Assembly (NCBI GenBank): GCA_041612005.1
Contig: JBFILW010000035.1
Coordinates: 1-18,403, forward strand
From: JBFILW01 sp041612005
GTDB lineage: Bacteria; Gemmatimonadota; Gemmatimonadetes; Palauibacterales; Palauibacteraceae
Length of the DNA: 18,403 nucleotides
Direction of reading: 5' to 3'
Positions 7,643 through 14,840 of this stretch are shown piece by piece. A program made the translations under genes and the position numbers. A model generated the notes under the pieces. That model worked only from the letters and a program-made list of their open reading frames with translations. It searched no databases and had not been told where the DNA came from. Numbering within the stretch: position 1 is the first letter of the stretch; each line of letters begins with the position of its first letter.

Positions 7643-8746
7643 TCAGTCGAGCAATCGAAGCGGCATGACGAGGCAGAGGAATTCAAGCTCTTCATCAACC
7701 GGCTCGAACGTTGCCGCGCGTTCAGGGGCCTTGAGGCTTATGCGCACGTCATCGCCCGGCAGGTAGCGAAGAACTTCCAGCAGGTAGTTGGCGTTGAAGC
7801 CGATGTCGAGCTCCTCGCCCTCGTACGCAACCGGCAGCTGATCCTCCGCCTCGCCGAGGTCGGGCGTCTGAACGCTGAGGCCGAGCGTGCCGTCCGCGAA
7901 CGATAGCCGTACGCGGTGTGTCTGGTCGCTGGCTACGACGGCCATCCTCCGCATCGCACTCCTCAAATCCTCGCGGTTGGCTACCGCGATCTTGTCGTTG
8001 TCCTTGGGGATTACCTGCTCGTAGTTCGGATATGGCCCCTCGATCAAGCGCGTGTATACCGCACGGTGATCGGATCTGAACGCGAGGTGGTTGTCCGAGC
8101 GCGCCACTTCCAGTTCGTCCTCGGCGTCGAACAGGCGCTCCACCTGCGAAAGCGCCTTGGGCGGAACGATGAGGTCGGCCTCGGGTGCGTTGACCTCGGT
8201 GAGCGCGCTGCGCATGCGGGCCAGACGGTGACCATTCGTCGCCACCATCAGGGTCGAGTCAGGCCGAAGCTGCCACAGAACCCCATTCAGGATCGGACGG
8301 CTCTCCTCTGTCGAGGCGGCGAAGGCGGTGTGCGCGATCAGACGCTGCACATCTCCCGACACCATCTTCCAGCTCGCCGCGAAGTCGAGCTCCGGAAAGG
8401 ACGGAAACTCCGCCTCTGGCAGACCAAACAACTTGAAGCGGCTGTTCGCGCACTCGAGCTTCATTTGATCGCCGTCCGCCGTGAGGTGCACTGGAGCGTC
8501 GGCGAGCTCGCGGGTGATCTCGGACAGCTTCTTCGCGGGAAGGGTGAGTGCTCCTTCCTGCGCGACTTCGGCCGGCACACTCGCTGACACCGAGATATCC
8601 AGGTCCGTACCGCTCAACTCGAGTCTGTCACCCTTTGCCCGCACCAGGATGTTCGAGAGAACAGGCAGCGTGGTCTTGGTGGGAACCGTTGCTGCCACCG
8701 ACCCGAGTCCCTGGGACAGATTCTCCCTGGTGATTGAGAGCTTCAT
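7643..8746 (-). CDS. dnaN: DNA polymerase III sliding clamp, beta subunit
   Basis: The beta clamp is the homodimeric ring that tethers DNA polymerase III to DNA. The product has 367 aa, the normal length. It starts MKLSITRENLSQGLGSV, contains the family segment TLPVLSNILV near residues 36-45, and ends in EFLCLVMPLRLLD, matching the conserved C-terminal 'hVMPhRL'. GAAAGGAA stands 4 bases before ATG 8746. That favours this start over an upstream frame extension of 13 residues. It lies downstream of dnaA across a 283-bp gap that probably contains origin elements. Confidence 0.96.
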   Translation of the reverse strand: MKLSITRENLSQGLGSVAATVPTKTTLPVLSNILVRAKGDRLELSGTDLDISVSASVPAEVAQEGALTLPAKKLSEITRELADAPVHLTADGDQMKLECANSRFKLFGLPEAEFPSFPELDFAASWKMVSGDVQRLIAHTAFAASTEESRPILNGVLWQLRPDSTLMVATNGHRLARMRSALTEVNAPEADLIVPPKALSQVERLFDAEDELEVARSDNHLAFRSDHRAVYTRLIEGPYPNYEQVIPKDNDKIAVANREDLRSAMRRMAVVASDQTHRVRLSFADGTLGLSVQTPDLGEAEDQLPVAYEGEELDIGFNANYLLEVLRYLPGDDVRISLKAPERAATFEPVDEELEFLCLVMPLRLLD

Positions 8747-9029
8747 TGAATTCCTTTCGCGCTCCATAAGGCGAGGTTTCCCCAAGCCTTGTTGTTACTG
8801 GACCTCTTTATATAAAGCAACAGTAGTCGTAGTAGGGACCGTGGAAACGTTGAGAACGCTCGTGTTTTCTGTCTCGGCCCACCTCTAACCGGCCCTCCCA
8901 CACTCCTTGGACTGTCGAAAGAGTGGGGATCCGTGAATCGCAGTCCACGATCCTTCCTCAGCGGCCCGCCGACAAAACCCGACTTCTCCGCAACTCAACA
9001 CTTTGTCAACAACACGTATCAAGGATGTT
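8747..9029. other. dnaA-dnaN intergenic region, candidate oriC with DnaA-trio element
   Basis: This 283-bp non-coding gap contains, read on the minus strand, a degenerate DnaA box (GTTTCCACG, 8848-8840, 6 of 9 to TTATCCACA), a short GC-rich spacer, and CTACTACGACTACTGTTG (8835-8818). On the opposite strand the last part is a run of TAG-type triplets. The 10-bp palindrome TTTATATAAA (8807-8816) follows. Box, GC spacer, triplets and AT-rich DNA in that order form the basal unwinding system described for Bacillus-type origins, where it also lies between dnaA and dnaN. No cluster of strong DnaA boxes was seen, so the call is tentative. The palindrome could also serve as a -10 element for dnaN. 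Confidence 0.5.
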
Positions 9030-10415
9030 TCAACCGCTGTGCAGGAGGTCGTCGCGCAAACGAAGGACGCGCCCCCTGAACTCGGCATCCGATGCCATCT
9101 CCGCCTCGACCTTGTTTACGGAGTGAATCACAGTCGAGTGGTCACGCCCGCCGAACAGGTATCCGATTTCCGTATAGGGCAGATCGAGGATTGTCTTGAT
9201 CAAATACATCGAGACTTGTCGCGGAACGGTGAGCGTCTTCGTCCGCCGCTTGGAAACGAGAGCCTCCACCGTGGTGCTCCAGAACTCGGCCGTTCGTGAA
9301 CGGATCTCTTCTGCCGTCAACAAGCTGCCGGGGGACTCACTTTCTTCGAGCCCGGGTCCGAGAGCTTCACGGGTGAGGTCGAGGTTGATCTCGCGCCGCG
9401 TCAGTGAGCTGTAGGCGAGCAGCTTGATGACGGCGCCCTCGAGTTGCCGAACGGAAGTCTTACGGTTGCGTGCGATATACGTAATGACGTCCTCGTCCAT
9501 CACGAGATGATCTTCGTCCGCCTTCTTCTGGAGGATGGCGACCCGGGTCTCGAAATCCGGCGGCTTGATGTCGGAGACGAGCCCCCACTCGAAGCGCGAT
9601 ACGAGGCGCTCCTGAAGACCGGGAATCTCGGGCGGAGGCCGGTCGCTGGTGATGACGATCTGCTTTTGCGCGTCGTAGAGAGAATTGAACGTGTGGAAGA
9701 ACTCTTCCTGGGTGCCTTCCTTGTTGCCCAGGAAGTGCACATCGTCCACGAGGAGCACGTCGATCTTGCGATATCGTTGCCGGAATTGAGGCGTCTTTCC
9801 GCCCTGGATGGCCGCGATCATCTCGTTGGTGAACTGCTCGGACGGGATGTAGGCGACCGAACGCGAGGGCCAGCGTTCCTGGATCGCGTGACCGATGGCA
9901 TGCATGAGGTGGGTCTTGCCGAGGCCAGTATCACCATAGATGAACAGCGGGTTATAGGCTTCGGCGGGCGCATCGGCCACTCGCTGACAGGCTGCGTGAG
10001 CCAGCTGGCTGTTGTTGCCGACGACGTAGCGGTCGAAGGTGTAGCGCGGATTCAGGCCGGCGGCAGTCGGCGGTCCGGGTGAGGCCGAGGACGCCTCGGC
10101 CCTGGCCAGTTCGGGTTCCGGCTCGAGTCGGGCCTCGAGCTCGGGAAAGTCCAAACGGTCGGGCTCGCCGTGATGCTCGAAGCGCAGGGAAAGAGGCCGG
10201 CCGATTTCGCGACCTGCCAATTCCCTGAGTAGCGGGCCGTATTTGTCCTCGATCCACTCGACCGCAAACTTGGTCGGAGCACGGATGAGCAACGTGTCGT
10301 CGGTGAGGGCGACGGCTTCAGTGGATGACAACCACGTCCGGAAGGTCTGCTCGGGCAGCACCTCCCTCGCGGCCTCTTGAATCGAGGTCCAGGCCTCGCC
10401 CGCGGTCAGTTCCAT
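9030..10415 (-). CDS. dnaA: Chromosomal replication initiator DnaA
   Basis: DnaA binds origin DnaA boxes and melts the origin in its ATP form. From ATG 10415 the product has 461 aa. The N-terminal domain I begins MELTAGEAWTSIQEAAREVLP. A Pro/Glu/Ala-rich linker spans about 85-120. The AAA+ domain has Walker A GDTGLGKTH (161-169) and Walker B VLLVDDVHF (220-228). The helix-turn-helix domain IV carries the DnaA signature FGGRDHSTVIHSV near 421-433. The open frame continues upstream to 10703, and another ATG lies at 10472. However, the ATG at 10472 overlaps the predicted -10 element and so would precede the transcript start. That leaves 10415, although its ribosome site is weak. Confidence 0.95.
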   Translation of the reverse strand: MELTAGEAWTSIQEAAREVLPEQTFRTWLSSTEAVALTDDTLLIRAPTKFAVEWIEDKYGPLLRELAGREIGRPLSLRFEHHGEPDRLDFPELEARLEPEPELARAEASSASPGPPTAAGLNPRYTFDRYVVGNNSQLAHAACQRVADAPAEAYNPLFIYGDTGLGKTHLMHAIGHAIQERWPSRSVAYIPSEQFTNEMIAAIQGGKTPQFRQRYRKIDVLLVDDVHFLGNKEGTQEEFFHTFNSLYDAQKQIVITSDRPPPEIPGLQERLVSRFEWGLVSDIKPPDFETRVAILQKKADEDHLVMDEDVITYIARNRKTSVRQLEGAVIKLLAYSSLTRREINLDLTREALGPGLEESESPGSLLTAEEIRSRTAEFWSTTVEALVSKRRTKTLTVPRQVSMYLIKTILDLPYTEIGYLFGGRDHSTVIHSVNKVEAEMASDAEFRGRVLRLRDDLLHSG

Positions 10416-10444
10416 GCAGTTCAGGTCGCCATCAACAGATATCG

Positions 10445-10458
10445 GCACCGGTCGGTGC
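10445..10458. repeat. Small inverted repeat in the dnaA leader
   Basis: GCACCG and CGGTGC are separated by 2 bases, 30 bp upstream of the dnaA ATG and inside its predicted untranslated leader. It could form a small hairpin that affects translation, or be chance in GC-rich DNA. Confidence 0.3.
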
Positions 10459-10470
10459 GATGGGGGTCGC

Positions 10471-10499
10471 ATAGTAGACGGAGTTTTCCACACTGTCAA
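10471..10499 (-). promoter_or_regulatory. Predicted sigma70-type promoter of dnaA
   Basis: On the minus strand TTGACA (10499-10494) is followed after exactly 17 bp by TACTAT (10476-10471). Transcription would begin near 10464, giving a leader of about 50 bases before the dnaA ATG. A DnaA box occupies most of the spacer. Confidence 0.7.
10484..10492 (+). promoter_or_regulatory. DnaA box within the dnaA promoter spacer
   Basis: TTTTCCACA matches the TTATCCACA consensus at 8 of 9 positions. It lies between the -35 and -10 elements of the predicted dnaA promoter. DnaA bound here would block RNA polymerase, the classical autorepression arrangement. Confidence 0.65.
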
Positions 10500-10556
10500 T
10501 CGAGCCCCCGATGATCCGTTAGCAGCGTCGGATAGCGCCTTTCGAACCCGGTCGAG

Positions 10557-10585
10557 TTGACACGAACGTGGGGCTTTTCTATAGT
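10557..10585 (+). promoter_or_regulatory. Predicted sigma70-type promoter of the rpmH operon
   Basis: TTGACA (10557-10562), a 17-bp spacer and TATAGT (10580-10585) form a near-consensus promoter pointing at rpmH, whose ATG is about 60 bp downstream of the likely start site. It is divergent from the dnaA promoter, with 57 bp between the two -35 elements. It could drive rpmH through mnmE. Confidence 0.75.
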
Positions 10586-10652
10586 TGCGGGCTCCCTCGC
10601 GGCCCCGGCTGCGGGCCCATTCAGGGGAGACGCGAACCGAGTGTGACTGACG

Positions 10653-10823
10653 ATGCAACCGACCTATAGAAAACCGAGCAACAAGAAGCGCATGCGGGAT
10701 CACGGGTTCCGGCTTCGCATGAAGACGAAGAGCGGACGCAAGGTGCTGGCGCGCAGGCGCAAGAAGGGCCGAAAGCGCCTGACCGTTAGCGACGAGGTAT
10801 TCGCGAAGCGGCGGGGGCGGTAG
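10653..10823 (+). CDS. rpmH: 50S ribosomal protein L34
   Basis: The 56-aa very basic protein begins MQPTYRKPSNKKRMRDHGFR and contains GRKVLARRRKKGRKRLTVSD, the L34 signature. L34 is a small structural protein of the large ribosomal subunit. It is somewhat longer than the usual 44-52 aa because of a C-terminal tail (EVFAKRRGR). The start is fixed by the family N-terminus, although the ribosome site is weak. It is the first gene of the rightward operon and lies directly before rnpA, the widespread rpmH-rnpA pair. Confidence 0.96.
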   Translation: MQPTYRKPSNKKRMRDHGFRLRMKTKSGRKVLARRRKKGRKRLTVSDEVFAKRRGR

Positions 10824-10842
10824 CCGACCCTCCCGAGCGACG

Positions 10843-10861
10843 CCCGGCGCCGGGGGCCCCC
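10843..10861 (+). other. Two overlapping GC palindromes between rpmH and rnpA
   Basis: CCCGGCGCCGGG (10843-10854) and GGGGGCCCCC (10852-10861) are perfect palindromes that share three bases and could form mutually exclusive hairpins. They lie in the 53-bp rpmH-rnpA gap, close to the rnpA start, and could slow read-through or translation. In GC-rich DNA short palindromes also occur by chance. Confidence 0.3.
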
Positions 10862-10876
10862 ACGGCCGTTCAGCGA

Positions 10877-11230
10877 GTGGCAGCCAGTCAACGTTTTCCG
10901 CGACACGCGCGGATCCGCAGCACGAGAGACATTCTGGCTCTCCTCCGGCGAGGCCGCTCGATAAGGGCTGGAGCCCTCGACCTCTACCTCCTCGAGAACA
11001 CGTTGGGCCGTCCGCGCGTAGGAGTCATCGTACCGAAGCATGGACATCGGAATGTGGAGCGAAACAGGTTGAAGAGACGCATCCGCGAGATCGTGCGCCG
11101 GGGGTGGCTGGCTCGGCGCTGGGCAGACGGAGCGCAGACCGACCTCCTGATTCGCGCGCGCCCATCCGCATACTCGCTGAGTCAGGCAGACCTCGCCGCC
11201 ACGCTGAGCGAGGCTCTGAGCGACGCGTGA
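10877..11230 (+). CDS. rnpA: Ribonuclease P protein component
   Basis: RnpA is the protein cofactor that helps the RNase P RNA bind precursor tRNA. The 117-aa product is basic and of normal length. It shows the family's N-terminal stretch RIRSTRDILALLRRG, then LGRPRVGVIVPK and the signature RNVERNRLKRRIRE (RNR motif, about residues 58-71). The GTG start is the only reasonable one; no strong ribosome site is visible, and GC palindromes lie just upstream. The stop TGA shares one base with the yidD ATG (TGATG), so the genes are coupled. Confidence 0.94.
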   Translation: MAASQRFPRHARIRSTRDILALLRRGRSIRAGALDLYLLENTLGRPRVGVIVPKHGHRNVERNRLKRRIREIVRRGWLARRWADGAQTDLLIRARPSAYSLSQADLAATLSEALSDA

Positions 11231-11505
11231 TGCGACGTCTTCTGGTAGGTCTCGTTCGCTTGTATCAGGCTGGCATCTCGCCACTGCTGCCGGGGACGTG
11301 CCGCTATAAGCCCACCTGCTCCAACTACGCGCTGGCCGCGATCGAGAGGTTCGGCCCATGGAAGGGGGGCTGGCTGGCGCTTCGTCGCATCGGTCGCTGC
11401 CACCCGTTCGGCGGCTACGGATATGACCCGGTCCCGCCCGCTAGCGGCGAGGCGAACGGGAACCACGGTAACGCGGCCCACCAGGGCCCTTCCGCGACCC
11501 GCTAA
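11230..11505 (+). CDS. yidD: Membrane protein insertion efficiency factor YidD
   Basis: YidD is a small membrane-associated protein that assists YidC-dependent insertion. The 91-aa product begins MRRLLVGLVRLYQAGISPLL and shows the family Cys pattern C-R-Y-K-P-T-C-S-N-Y-A and GGWLALRRIGRCHPFG-GYDPVP. The last 20 residues are a non-conserved tail. ATG 11230 overlaps the rnpA stop by one base; GTG 11227 directly before it is an alternative. The stop TAA is followed immediately by the yidC ATG. The order rnpA-yidD-yidC is the standard one. Confidence 0.94.
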   Translation: MRRLLVGLVRLYQAGISPLLPGTCRYKPTCSNYALAAIERFGPWKGGWLALRRIGRCHPFGGYGYDPVPPASGEANGNHGNAAHQGPSATR

Positions 11506-13380
11506 ATGGAGAAGCGACTGGTCATCGCCGTCGTGCTCACGCTCGGCGTCATCTTCCTAACGAACATCCTCTTCCCGCCGGTTCTGCCGCAGCCCGCTGA
11601 GGAGCCGGGTGCGCTCGGGGACTCCGCGACCGCGGAGCTCGCGGTCCGCGACACGGTCCCTGCCGCCGAAAGGCTGACAGGGCCAGACTCGGCAGCGGCC
11701 GACCTCGCCGCCGTCAAGGCCCCGATCGAGGCAGCGCCGGGGCAGATTGCGCCCGTACCGACGCCGGCACCGGACGCGCTCGCGCCAGTTTCCTTAACCG
11801 CCGACACGATCGTCGTCTCCTCGCCGCGCTACCGCTACAGCTTCACAGACGTGGGTGCGGCGATCGTCAGCATCCAACTGCCCGAGTACCTCGACTACTC
11901 GCGTAACGGCAGCGATAAAAGCCCGGTCGAACTGGTGCGCAGCGACGACCATCTGTTCGGGTATCGAATTGCCGTGGGCGGCGCCATGGATGCGGATACG
12001 ATCGACCTTCGGGAGGTACGCTACGAGGTGAGCGGCGGAGATATCGTGCTCAGCGCTGACGCCCCCCGTGACTCGCTCGTGTTTCGCTACCAGTTCCCGG
12101 AAGCTGACCTCGCCTTCGAGCTGACGTACCGATTCGACGTCGCGACGTATCAGGTCCAGGTGTCCGGCCGTTTTTCACGCACGCTCGATCGCGGCTACAC
12201 GATTCTTACGTCGCTTGGACGGGGAATTCGAACCAACGAGGCCAACGAGAAGGAAGACTACCATGCACTTGGCTTCGTGGTACGGGACCGGAACGGTCGG
12301 ATAGCCAGCAACGATTTCGACGACCTGGAGCCGGGGGTGACAACCGCTGCGGAGGGCGGGCCGTTCAGCTGGGTGGCGGTGAAAAACAAGTACTTCCTGC
12401 TTTCCTTCGTCACGCCGGAGTCGAGTCCTGGCTTTGGCGGACTTCTGGTGACCGGGACGGACGAAGAGCACTCCGGGCGTATGGTGCCGACCCTGCCCGT
12501 CCCGGCAGGCGTGGATGGATTTGCGTTCGACGCGTTTCTCGGTCCGCAGGACTTCGCGCGGCTGACCTCGATCGGGCAGGATCTCCAGAACGTCAATCCG
12601 TACGGCTGGCGCTGGATGCGTCCGATCATCAAACCGCTGGTCGGACTCATCCTCGCCATCCTCACCTGGTTCCATATGACCTTCAATCTCGCCTACGGCT
12701 GGGTGCTGATTCTGTTCGGGGCCCTCATGCGCGTCGTGCTCTTCCCGCTGTACCAGAAGTCGATGCGGGCGCAGATGGCGCAGATGCGAGTGCAGCCGCA
12801 GATGAAGGAGATTCAGGCCAAGTACAAGGATGATCCGACGGAGCTCCAGAAGGAGATGATGAAGCTGTACAAGGAGCACGGCGTCAACCCGCTCGGGGGC
12901 TGTCTGCCGATGCTTCTGCCGTTCCCGATCCTCATCACCCTGTTCTTCGTGTTCCAGAACACGATCGTGTTCCGCGGAGTGCCGTTCCTGTGGCTGCCCG
13001 ACCTCTCACTGGCGGACCCGCTGTACATCGTGCCGGTCCTGATGGGAGCCTCGATGTTCCTTCTGAGTTGGATCGGCCAGCGTGGCATGGAGGCGACGGG
13101 CCAGATGAAGATCATGGCGTACGCCATGCCGGTCGTCTTCACCTTCCTGTTCCTGAACTTCCCGTCCGGGCTCAACCTGTACTACGCGAGCATGAACTTC
13201 GCTTCGCTCCCGCAGCAGCTCTATCTGTCCCATGAGCGGAAAGCGGCCAAGCAGGACCAACCCGCCGCCGCCCCGGCAGGCGCCGACGCCGGGCCCGTCG
13301 CCGACGCGCCGAAGGCGAAGAGGGGACCCGGGAAGCAGCAGAAGAAACAGCGGTCGAAGGCGAAGAAACGGGGCGCGTAG
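11506..13380 (+). CDS. yidC: Membrane protein insertase YidC/Oxa1, Gram-negative type
   Basis: YidC inserts and folds inner-membrane proteins with or without the Sec translocon. The 624-aa product has an N-terminal membrane anchor (about residues 5-23), an Ala/Pro-rich linker and a large periplasmic domain (about 100-365). The Oxa1 core follows. It contains GALMRVVLFPLYQKSM with Arg409, which corresponds to the groove arginine. The cytoplasmic helical hairpin (QPQMKEIQAKYKDDP) and NPLGGCLPMLLPFPILI come next, then the last helices. The C-terminal 50 residues form a Lys/Arg/Ala/Pro tail (AKRGPGKQQKKQRSKAKKRGA), probably a ribosome-contacting tail. The large periplasmic domain indicates a Gram-negative envelope. 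The start abuts the yidD stop. Confidence 0.97.
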   Translation: MEKRLVIAVVLTLGVIFLTNILFPPVLPQPAEEPGALGDSATAELAVRDTVPAAERLTGPDSAAADLAAVKAPIEAAPGQIAPVPTPAPDALAPVSLTADTIVVSSPRYRYSFTDVGAAIVSIQLPEYLDYSRNGSDKSPVELVRSDDHLFGYRIAVGGAMDADTIDLREVRYEVSGGDIVLSADAPRDSLVFRYQFPEADLAFELTYRFDVATYQVQVSGRFSRTLDRGYTILTSLGRGIRTNEANEKEDYHALGFVVRDRNGRIASNDFDDLEPGVTTAAEGGPFSWVAVKNKYFLLSFVTPESSPGFGGLLVTGTDEEHSGRMVPTLPVPAGVDGFAFDAFLGPQDFARLTSIGQDLQNVNPYGWRWMRPIIKPLVGLILAILTWFHMTFNLAYGWVLILFGALMRVVLFPLYQKSMRAQMAQMRVQPQMKEIQAKYKDDPTELQKEMMKLYKEHGVNPLGGCLPMLLPFPILITLFFVFQNTIVFRGVPFLWLPDLSLADPLYIVPVLMGASMFLLSWIGQRGMEATGQMKIMAYAMPVVFTFLFLNFPSGLNLYYASMNFASLPQQLYLSHERKAAKQDQPAAAPAGADAGPVADAPKAKRGPGKQQKKQRSKAKKRGA

Positions 13381-13414
13381 GAACGACGCCCGCCAACTGG
13401 AGCGCCGAGCTCGA

Positions 13415-14788
13415 GTGAAGAGAGAGAGCGCTTCGCCGCCCGCCAACACAATCGCGGCGATCTCCACACCACCCGGCAGGGGTGCGATCGCGGTCGTTCG
13501 GGTAAGCGGTCCGACCGCCGCATCGGTTGCGGCCGCGCTCGGCATCAACAAGCCCCGACCCCGCCACAGCTCCGTATGCCCGATCCGTCATCCGGGCGAT
13601 GGTGTGCTCATCGACCGGGCATTGGTCACCTGGTTTCCGGGCCCCGCCTCCTACACCGGTGAGGACTTGCTCGAGATCGGCTCGCATGGTGGATCGCTCA
13701 CGCCCCAGCTAGTCCTGGACGCGGTGCTGGCCGCCGGGGCCCGCATGGCCGAGCCCGGCGAGTTTACGCGCCGGGCGTTCCTGAACGGCAAGGTCGACCT
13801 CCTGCAGGCCGAAGCGACGCTCGACCTCATCGAGGCGCGGTCGGTCGCCCTCCAACGCGCGGCCGTCGCCCAGCTGGAGCGAGGGCTGTCACGCCGCATC
13901 GAGAGCCTGCGCCAGGGATTGATCGAGCTTCAGGCCCTGCTCGCCTACTCGATCGACTTTCCGGAAGAGGACGACGGACCTGTGCCCGAAGAACGCATGG
14001 AGGCCGCGATCACTTCGCTGCAGAGCGGAATCGAGGCTCTACTCCGGCATGCACCGGAGGGAGAGCTGCTGCGGGACGGGGCGCTCACGGTCATCGCCGG
14101 GCGTCCGAACGCGGGCAAATCGAGTCTTTTCAACGCCCTTCTCGGCCAGGAGAGGGCGATCGTGACAGAGCTGCCCGGAACGACGAGGGACGCGATCGAG
14201 GCGCTGCTGTCGATCGAGGGTTACCCGTTTCGCCTCGTCGATACCGCAGGCTATCGGGAGCGACCGGAGCGGATCGAAAGCCTCGGGATCGAAGTGGCCG
14301 AATCCTATCTGTCACGTGCCGAGCTGATTCTGTTCTGCGCCGAGGGGGGTCGACCGTATACGAAGACCGAAGAGGAATTCCTGGCGCGATGGTCTGACCG
14401 CGAAACAGATGCCTCACCCCGCGTCCTGCGCCTGCGCACCAAGTCCGACCTGGCTGCCGCGGCCGCGGCCGCAGGCGAAATCGCCGTGTCGGTCGAGACG
14501 GGAGAAGGTCTGGCCGAGCTACGAGAGGAGATGCTCGAAGCCGTGTTTCAGGGGCTGCGCACCGACGAAGAAGTCCCGCTCGTCACCCGGCGCCGGCAGG
14601 TGCGGGCCCTCGAGAGGGCGCGTGGAGATGTGGCGAGCTTCGATGATGCCCGGCGCGGCGGTCTGCCACCGGAGGTCGTCGTCACGCACCTACAGGACGC
14701 GCAGCTCGCCCTCGAAGAGCTGATCGGAATCGTGGACACGGAAGACGTGCTCGACGCGGTGTTCTCTTCGTTCTGTATCGGGAAGTGA
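13415..14788 (+). CDS. mnmE: tRNA modification GTPase MnmE (TrmE)
   Basis: MnmE works with MnmG to add the carboxymethylaminomethyl group at C5 of the wobble uridine in certain tRNAs. The 457-aa product begins NTIAAISTPPGRGAIAVVRVSG after a short leader. The G domain has G1 GRPNAGKS (229-236), G2 GTTRD, G3 DTAGY and G4 TKSD. It ends in FCIGK, the conserved C-terminal cysteine motif. The reading frame is open further upstream, but that part overlaps the yidC tail and is Arg/Pro-rich, so I use GTG 13415, 34 bases after yidC. It is probably the last gene of the rpmH operon, followed by a small hairpin. Confidence 0.96.
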   Translation: MKRESASPPANTIAAISTPPGRGAIAVVRVSGPTAASVAAALGINKPRPRHSSVCPIRHPGDGVLIDRALVTWFPGPASYTGEDLLEIGSHGGSLTPQLVLDAVLAAGARMAEPGEFTRRAFLNGKVDLLQAEATLDLIEARSVALQRAAVAQLERGLSRRIESLRQGLIELQALLAYSIDFPEEDDGPVPEERMEAAITSLQSGIEALLRHAPEGELLRDGALTVIAGRPNAGKSSLFNALLGQERAIVTELPGTTRDAIEALLSIEGYPFRLVDTAGYRERPERIESLGIEVAESYLSRAELILFCAEGGRPYTKTEEEFLARWSDRETDASPRVLRLRTKSDLAAAAAAAGEIAVSVETGEGLAELREEMLEAVFQGLRTDEEVPLVTRRRQVRALERARGDVASFDDARRGGLPPEVVVTHLQDAQLALEELIGIVDTEDVLDAVFSSFCIGK

Positions 14789-14806
14789 GGCCCACGCCGG
14801 GCTCAC
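14785..14806 (+). terminator. Hairpin overlapping the mnmE stop
   Basis: GTGAG-CCC pairs with GGG-CTCAC across a 5-base loop, with one bulged G. The stem begins at the mnmE stop codon in the 52-bp gap between the convergent mnmE and Fpg-like genes. No U-run follows, so it is at best a weak or Rho-assisted terminator. Confidence 0.35.
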
Positions 14807-14840
14807 AGCTGGCTCGACCGAAGGTGCGAGGTCGGCCTGC

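Noticed and set aside
10575..10673. 10-base inverted repeat TTTTCTATAG / CTATAGAAAA between the rpmH -10 region and rpmH codons 4-7
   Set aside because: The left arm is upstream of the likely transcript start, so no RNA hairpin would form. The arms are 79 bp apart, so chance is the simpler explanation.
10416..10703. 96-residue N-terminal extension of DnaA
   Set aside because: It would run through the predicted dnaA promoter, the rpmH promoter and the rpmH start. Family N-termini begin at MELTAGEAW.
13232..13414. N-terminal extension of mnmE starting inside yidC
   Set aside because: The extension is Arg/Pro-rich and is the out-of-frame reading of the Lys/Ala-rich yidC tail. GTG 13415 gives the normal family length.
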